From an uncultured Eubacteriales bacterium (GTDB taxonomy: Bacteria > Bacillota > Clostridia > Oscillospirales > Oscillospiraceae): DNA of 16,223 nucleotides. The first letter of the stretch is position 1. The number at the start of each line of letters is the position of its first letter. Below, piece after piece: positions 11,957 to 16,223 of this stretch. The notes under the pieces are model-generated. The model made no database searches, was not told the origin of the DNA, and saw only the letters and a list, made by a program, of their open reading frames with translations. Made by a program: the position numbers and the translations under genes. The stretch spans positions 1 to 16,223 of the forward strand of contig URKW01000050.1 in NCBI GenBank assembly GCA_900548615.1. Reading direction: 5' to 3'.

Positions 11957-14058
11957 GAGACATGCAGGCTGCAAAAGCCATCGTCAAAAACCGCGTGCTG
12001 ATATTGATCGTCGCCCTGGCGCTGATGATCCCCGCCACCCTCGGCATGCTGGGAACGCGCATCAACTACGATATGCTCAACTACCTGCCGGACGACATGG
12101 ACACCGTCATCGGGCAGGACACCCTGAAGGACGACTTCGGCAAGGGCGCTTTCTCCTTCATCATTGTAGAGGACATGCCGGAGAAGGACGTGGCGGCCCT
12201 GAAGGAAAAGATCGAGGCCGTGGATCATGTGGACACCGTACTGTGGTACGATTCGCTGGCCGATCTGTCCGTCCCCATGGAGCTGCTGCCGGATAAGCTG
12301 TACAGCGCTTTCAATCAGGGGAACGCCACCATGATGGCGGTGTTCTTTGACTCGGCCACCAGCGAGGATGTGACCATGGACGCCATCCGCGAGATTCGCA
12401 CCATCGCGGGAAAGCAGTGCTTCGTCTCCGGTATGTCGGCGCTGGTGACCGACCTGAAGGACCTGTGCGAGCAGGAGGAGCCGGTGTATGTGGCGCTGGC
12501 CGTGGCCTGTGCCTGCGCCGCCATGATGATTTTGCTGGACGGCTGGCTGGTGCCCTTCGTGTTCCTGGCCAGCATCGGCATGTGCATCCTGTTCAATCTG
12601 GGCAGCAACTACTTCTTCGGCGAGATATCCTACATCACCAAGGCGCTGTCCGCCGTGCTGCAGCTGGCCGTCACCATGGACTACTCCATCTTCCTGTGGC
12701 ACAGCTACAACGAGCAGCTGACCCAAACCACCGACCACAAGGAGGCCATGGCCGTGGCCATTCACGAGACCTTCGCCTCGGTGCTGGGCAGCTCCATCAC
12801 CACAGTGGCAGGCTTTATCGCGCTGTGCTTCATGAGCTTCACGCTGGGCCGCGACCTTGGTATCGTGATGGCAAAGGGCGTGGTGCTGGGCGTGATCGGG
12901 TGCGTGACCATCCTGCCCAGTATGATCCTGCTGCTGGATAAGCCTTTGCAGAAGACCCGCCACAAGTCCCTGATCCCGGATATGAGCGGCTTCTCCAAGG
13001 GTGTGTGCAAGCGCTTCCCCGTGTTCCTCGTCATCTTCGCGCTGCTGATTGGCCCCGCCTACTACGGCTACAGCAAGACCAACAGCGAGGTCTATTACGA
13101 CATGGGACAGTGCCTGCCGGAGGATATCGACTACGTCATCGCCAACTCCAAGCTGGCGGAGGACTTCGACATCTCCTCCACCCACATGCTGCTGATCGAC
13201 GCCGACCTGCCCACCCGTGACGTACGGGACATGATCGACGAGATGGAGCAGGTGGACGGCGTGAAATACGTGCTGGGACTTGAAAGCGTGGTGGGCCCGC
13301 TGGTGCCGGAGGAAATTCTGCCGGACTCCGTTCGCTCTATGCTGGAGAACGACCAGTGGGAGCTGCTGCTCATTAACTCGGAATACAAGGTGGCCAGCGA
13401 CGCGGTCAGCGACCAGCTGGACAGCCTGAACGCCATTTTGAAGAAATATGACGACACCGGCATGCTGATCGGCGAAGCGCCCTGCATGAAGGATATGATC
13501 GACACCACCGGCCACGACTTCCAGGTGGTCAACGCCGTGTCCATCGTGGCTATCTTCGTCATTATCGCGCTGGTGGAAAAGAGCCTGTCGCTTCCCTTTG
13601 TGCTGATCGCCGTCATTGAGCTGGCCGTGTTCATCAATCTGGGCCTGCCCCACTATCTGGGCCAGTCGCTGCCCTTCATCGCACCCATCTGCATCAGTAC
13701 CATTCAGCTGGGCGCCACGGTGGACTACGCCATCCTGATGACCACCCGCTATAAATCCGAACGTCTGAACGGCAACGACCGCAAGGCCGCCGTGTACACC
13801 GCCCTGCGGACCTCCGCTCCGTCTGTCATCGTCAGCGGTCTGGGCCTGTTCGCCGCCACCTTCGGCGTGGCTGTGTACTCCAATATTGATATTGTCGCTT
13901 CCATGTGTATGCTGATGGCCCGCGGCGCTATCATCAGCGTGGTGCTGGTACTGCTGGTGCTGCCCGCACTGCTGATCCTGTGCGACGGCGTGATCTGCAA
14001 GACCACCCACGGCATGCGCCATCTTTCGGGAATGAAAAAACAGGAGGTAAGCTTATGA
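11953..14058 (+). CDS. MMPL/RND-superfamily membrane exporter
   Basis: A proton-driven exporter, ~701 residues, with the duplicated RND layout: TM1 (~14-33), an external domain (~34-177), TM2-6 (~178-328), TM7 (~353-372), a second external domain (~375-522), and TM8-12 (~525-677). Both halves carry the MMPL Asp-Tyr proton-relay pair in the fourth helix of the half: QLAVTMDYSIFLWHSY (D243-Y244) and QLGATVDYAILMTTRY (D591-Y592), equivalent to those essential in mycobacterial MmpL3. The external domains also duplicate a motif (INYDMLNYLPDDMD and VYYDMGQCLPEDID). The start is GTG 11953 (overlapping the hdeD stop) or ATG 11962; the upstream AGGAAAGGA (11941-11949) does not decide. The gene overlaps the next by 4 bases. 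Known substrates of relatives are lipids, glycolipids and drugs; the cargo here is not predictable. Confidence 0.92.
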   Translation: MRDMQAAKAIVKNRVLILIVALALMIPATLGMLGTRINYDMLNYLPDDMDTVIGQDTLKDDFGKGAFSFIIVEDMPEKDVAALKEKIEAVDHVDTVLWYDSLADLSVPMELLPDKLYSAFNQGNATMMAVFFDSATSEDVTMDAIREIRTIAGKQCFVSGMSALVTDLKDLCEQEEPVYVALAVACACAAMMILLDGWLVPFVFLASIGMCILFNLGSNYFFGEISYITKALSAVLQLAVTMDYSIFLWHSYNEQLTQTTDHKEAMAVAIHETFASVLGSSITTVAGFIALCFMSFTLGRDLGIVMAKGVVLGVIGCVTILPSMILLLDKPLQKTRHKSLIPDMSGFSKGVCKRFPVFLVIFALLIGPAYYGYSKTNSEVYYDMGQCLPEDIDYVIANSKLAEDFDISSTHMLLIDADLPTRDVRDMIDEMEQVDGVKYVLGLESVVGPLVPEEILPDSVRSMLENDQWELLLINSEYKVASDAVSDQLDSLNAILKKYDDTGMLIGEAPCMKDMIDTTGHDFQVVNAVSIVAIFVIIALVEKSLSLPFVLIAVIELAVFINLGLPHYLGQSLPFIAPICISTIQLGATVDYAILMTTRYKSERLNGNDRKAAVYTALRTSAPSVIVSGLGLFAATFGVAVYSNIDIVASMCMLMARGAIISVVLVLLVLPALLILCDGVICKTTHGMRHLSGMKKQEVSL

Positions 14059-16046
14059 AAAAGAACAGGATCATCGCCATTGTGCTGGCTGTGGCGCTGG
14101 TAGGCAGTCTGGCAGGCGTGTCTGCCTTTGCCGCTTCCGGGAACACCCAGAGCACCCCTGCGGCGGACACCGCCGCCCAGAAGAAGGACGCGCAGGAGAC
14201 CGCCGCCTCCCACACCAGCAGCGAGACCGTATACGTCATCGCCAACGCCGACGGCAGCGCCCAGAAGGTCATCGTCAGCCAGAAGTATGACGCGGACGAT
14301 GCCAACGCCGCGCAGGAGGCCCAGTCCACCCTGACCGATCCCCAGAACGTGAAGGGCGACAACTGCTGGCAGGGCACCACCGACAAGGCGCTGCCCGTGA
14401 CTGTGGCCATCACCTACACGCTGGACGGCAAGACCGTCACCGCCGAGGAGCTGGCGGGTAAAAGCGGCCACGTGACCATGCGGTTTGATTACACCAACAC
14501 CCAGTATGAGACCAGGGCCATCGGCGGCAAACAGGAGAAAATTTATGTGCCCTTCGCCGTGCTGACCGGTGCGCTGCTGGACAGCGACCACTTCACCAAT
14601 GTGAGCGTCACCAATGGCAAGTTGGTGGATGACGGCGACCACACTGTCGTGGTGGGCATGGCCTTCCCCGGATTGCAGGAAACGCTGGCGTTGGACACCG
14701 ACACGCTGGAGATCCCCACCTATGTGGAGGTCGAAGCAGACGTGACCGGTTTCACGCTGGACACCACTCTGACGGTGGTCTCCAACTCCCTGCTGAACGA
14801 CATGGACGATGACAAGCTGGACGACAGCGCACTGGATGATCTGTCCGCCGACATGGATAAGCTGACCGACGCCATGACCCAGCTGATGGACGGCTCCGAT
14901 GAGCTGTATGACGGTCTGGATACCCTGCTGGACAGCTCCAAGGAGCTGTCTGACGGCGTGGGCAAGCTGACCAGCGGCCTGAAAAAGCTGGACTCCAACA
15001 GCGCCCAGCTGAACGCCGGCGCCGAGACCGTGTTCAACACGCTGCTGGACACCGTCAACACCCAGCTTCAGGCCAACGAAGAGCTGAAGGAAGCCGTGGG
15101 CAAGGAGCTGCCCACCCTGACCATCAGCAACTATTATGACGAGCTGAACGCGCTGATCCGTATTTTTGACAAGGACAACATTCGTGAAAAGGTAGATCAG
15201 ACCCTCCGTGAGCAGGTAACCGCCGCTGTGGAAGCCAAGGACGCGGAATTCCGCGCCGGTGTTACCGCGGCGGTAAAGGCGTCCGTCACCGAGGAAGTCA
15301 CCGCCGCCGTGGAAAAGCAGGTGCAGGAAACTTTGCGTCCCCAGGTGTGGGCCGGTGTGCTGCAGCAGGCCGGTATCACCCAGGCGCAGTATGACGCACT
15401 GCCGGAGGGTAATGAGACCAAGGCGCAGCTGGATGCCGCGCTGGAGTCCGCTTTGGCCCAGCAGATGGCCAGCGAAACCGTGCAGCAGCAGATCAGCGCT
15501 CTGGTGGAGCAGAACGTAGCCGCCCAGATGGAGACCGACAAGGTCAAGGCCATCATTGAGGAGAACGTCAAGGCCCAGAAGGCCCAGAAGGTGGAGGAAA
15601 CGCTGGTCTCCCCCGAGATTCAGGCCAAGCGTCAGGAGGCGCTTGACAAGGCGCTGGGCAGCGCGGAATCCGCCGGCAGCCAGCTGCTGGCCGTGCGGCA
15701 GCAGCTGGACAGCTACAACGTGTTCTATCAGGGTCTGAAGTCCTACACCGCCGGTGTGGCGGAGGCCAAGGACGGCGCGGTGAAGCTGAACAGCAACATG
15801 CCCGACCTGATCGACGGCGTGAAGAAGCTGCGGGACGGCGCCGGTGAGCTGGCCGACGGCCTGAAGGAGCTGAACGAGGAGGGCATCCAGAAGCTGGTAG
15901 ACGCATTCGACGGCGATCTGGAGCTGCTGAGCGACCGGCTGCGTGCCGCCCGTGATGTATCCCGGAGCTATCAGGGCTTCACCACCAGCAGCAGCGACGG
16001 CGTGAAGTTCATCTTCCGCACCGAGGCCATTGAGACCGAGGAATAA
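14055..16046 (+). CDS. Secreted coiled-coil protein partnered with the MMPL exporter (YhgE/Pip-like repeats)
   Basis: A 663-residue exported protein of unproven function. Residues 1-27 are a signal peptide (KKNR, hydrophobic core, AFA-A cleavage-type site) without a lipobox. Residues ~55-245 are beta-rich (SETVYVIANADGSAQKVIVS; VAITYTLDGKTVTAEELAGK). From ~246 it is helical. Glycine-spaced repeats such as DGSDELYDGLDTLL and DGVGKLTSGLKKL (~279-312) return as DGVKKLRDGAGELADGLKEL (~587-606), flanking an Ala/Glu/Gln-rich helix with three VTAAV(E/K) repeats (~388-420). The C-terminus ends in VKFIFRTEAIETEE. The D-G-x-x-x-L spacing is that of YhgE/Pip-type proteins, but no transmembrane segment follows the signal peptide. 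AGGAGGT (14042-14048) precedes the ATG, which overlaps the MMPL stop by 4 bases. It probably acts as an external tether or adaptor for the exporter (inference). Confidence 0.85.
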   Translation: MKKNRIIAIVLAVALVGSLAGVSAFAASGNTQSTPAADTAAQKKDAQETAASHTSSETVYVIANADGSAQKVIVSQKYDADDANAAQEAQSTLTDPQNVKGDNCWQGTTDKALPVTVAITYTLDGKTVTAEELAGKSGHVTMRFDYTNTQYETRAIGGKQEKIYVPFAVLTGALLDSDHFTNVSVTNGKLVDDGDHTVVVGMAFPGLQETLALDTDTLEIPTYVEVEADVTGFTLDTTLTVVSNSLLNDMDDDKLDDSALDDLSADMDKLTDAMTQLMDGSDELYDGLDTLLDSSKELSDGVGKLTSGLKKLDSNSAQLNAGAETVFNTLLDTVNTQLQANEELKEAVGKELPTLTISNYYDELNALIRIFDKDNIREKVDQTLREQVTAAVEAKDAEFRAGVTAAVKASVTEEVTAAVEKQVQETLRPQVWAGVLQQAGITQAQYDALPEGNETKAQLDAALESALAQQMASETVQQQISALVEQNVAAQMETDKVKAIIEENVKAQKAQKVEETLVSPEIQAKRQEALDKALGSAESAGSQLLAVRQQLDSYNVFYQGLKSYTAGVAEAKDGAVKLNSNMPDLIDGVKKLRDGAGELADGLKELNEEGIQKLVDAFDGDLELLSDRLRAARDVSRSYQGFTTSSSDGVKFIFRTEAIETEE

Positions 16047-16058
16047 CATACGTAAAAA

Positions 16059-16092
16059 GGATACTCGCCTGATGGGGCGGGTATCCTTTTTT
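16059..16092 (+). terminator. Rho-independent terminator of the hdeD-mmpL-coiled-coil operon
   Basis: Stem GGATACTCGCC / GGCGGGTATCC (11 bp, one G-U), loop TGATGG, followed by six T (16087-16092). It begins 12 bp after the stop codon. An A-run precedes it (16054-16058), so it may work in both directions. Confidence 0.92.
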
Positions 16093-16121
16093 ACATGCAG
16101 CGGCCGATGCCCGCAACAAAA

Positions 16122-16223
16122 CTGTCATTGCGAGCCAGTGCTCACACTGGCGTGGGGAGGAGAGCCGTGCGCCGCCAGTGGCAGATGAAGCACGGCGAAC
16201 GAGTGGCAGCGGTGTGGGAATCC
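16122..16223. repeat. Second copy of the palindromic intergenic repeat family (cut by window end)
   Basis: Bases 16122-16155 match the reverse complement of 3015-3048 exactly over 34 bp, including the CCAGTG-ctca-CACTGG hairpin (16135-16150). The last 13 bases (GGTGTGGGAATCC) match the left end of the first element at 2861-2873. Between them is an unrelated insert with a GCCGTGC (16164-16170) / GCACGGC (16190-16196) inverted repeat. No gene is visible; the element continues beyond the window. Confidence 0.72.

Noticed and set aside
11932..14022. 696-codon open frame on the minus strand
   Set aside because: Antisense shadow of the MMPL gene, His/Gln/Gly-rich, with no recognisable motif; the sense strand encodes a clear 12-helix transporter.
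15216..15320. Repeated GTNACCGCNGCNGT units as a possible tandem-repeat or CRISPR-like array
   Set aside because: They are in-frame codons for VTAAV(E/K) heptad-like protein repeats inside the coiled-coil gene, with degenerate DNA and no uniform spacers.
13749..16049. 766-codon open frame on the minus strand
   Set aside because: It lies antisense to the MMPL 3' end and the coiled-coil gene, is rich in Leu/Gln/Gly/His/Val low-complexity text, has no domain or ribosome binding site, and is explained by G/C-rich third positions of the sense genes.
1..16223. tRNA, rRNA or CRISPR loci
   Set aside because: No cloverleaf-like segment, rRNA signature or regularly spaced direct repeats were found on either strand by reading; a covariance-model search was not possible.

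Overview
This 16.2 kb window looks like chromosome of a GC-rich anaerobic Firmicute, most likely Oscillospiraceae (the Oscillibacter/Lawsonibacter/Flavonifractor/Dysosmobacter neighbourhood). The gene set is typically Firmicute: rph-rdgB, yhbY-nadD-yqeK-rsfS, dnaG-rpoD, and a TepA-type ClpP relative. Codon third positions are strongly G/C, ribosome binding sites are strong AGGAGG types, and intergenic palindromic repeats are of the kind common in that family. This placement is inference from gene content; no 16S rRNA gene is present.

Layout. (1) 1-2775, plus strand: a housekeeping cluster with the 3' end of rph, then rdgB, yhbY, a fused nadD-yqeK and rsfS, joined mostly by 4-base ATGA overlaps. 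It covers RNA 3'-end maturation, nucleotide-pool sanitation, ribosome assembly, NAD synthesis, Ap4A turnover and ribosome silencing. (2) 2776-3104: a convergent gap filled by a roughly 260 bp palindrome-rich, MITE-like element. Each side carries a copy of the same terminator hairpin, so a former bidirectional terminator appears to have been split. (3) 3105-4472, minus strand: a lone dihydropyrimidinase/hydantoinase gene with its own promoter. (4) 4650-8162, plus strand: dnaG and rpoD (4-base overlap) and a small cupin gene 13 nt downstream. (5) 8287-8991, minus strand: a TepA/ClpP-like serine protease. (6) 9178-10524: an orphan sugar-type ABC solute-binding lipoprotein with its own sigma-A promoter and terminator. 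(7) 10635-16046: a TetR-family regulator gene with its own promoter and terminator, then a tightly coupled three-gene operon. That operon encodes an HdeD/DUF308 membrane protein, an MMPL/RND exporter, and a 663-residue secreted coiled-coil protein. A strong terminator follows, then the start of another copy of the intergenic repeat family, cut by the window end.

The most interesting functional unit is the last one. The MMPL exporter (with both Asp-Tyr proton-relay pairs) and the exported coiled-coil protein are translationally coupled. With HdeD and the neighbouring TetR regulator they make a plausible but uncharacterised envelope export or stress module. The most interesting non-coding feature is the repeat element that splits the rsfS/hydA terminator. 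As a result, the two convergent transcripts probably both run through it and overlap as antisense RNAs.
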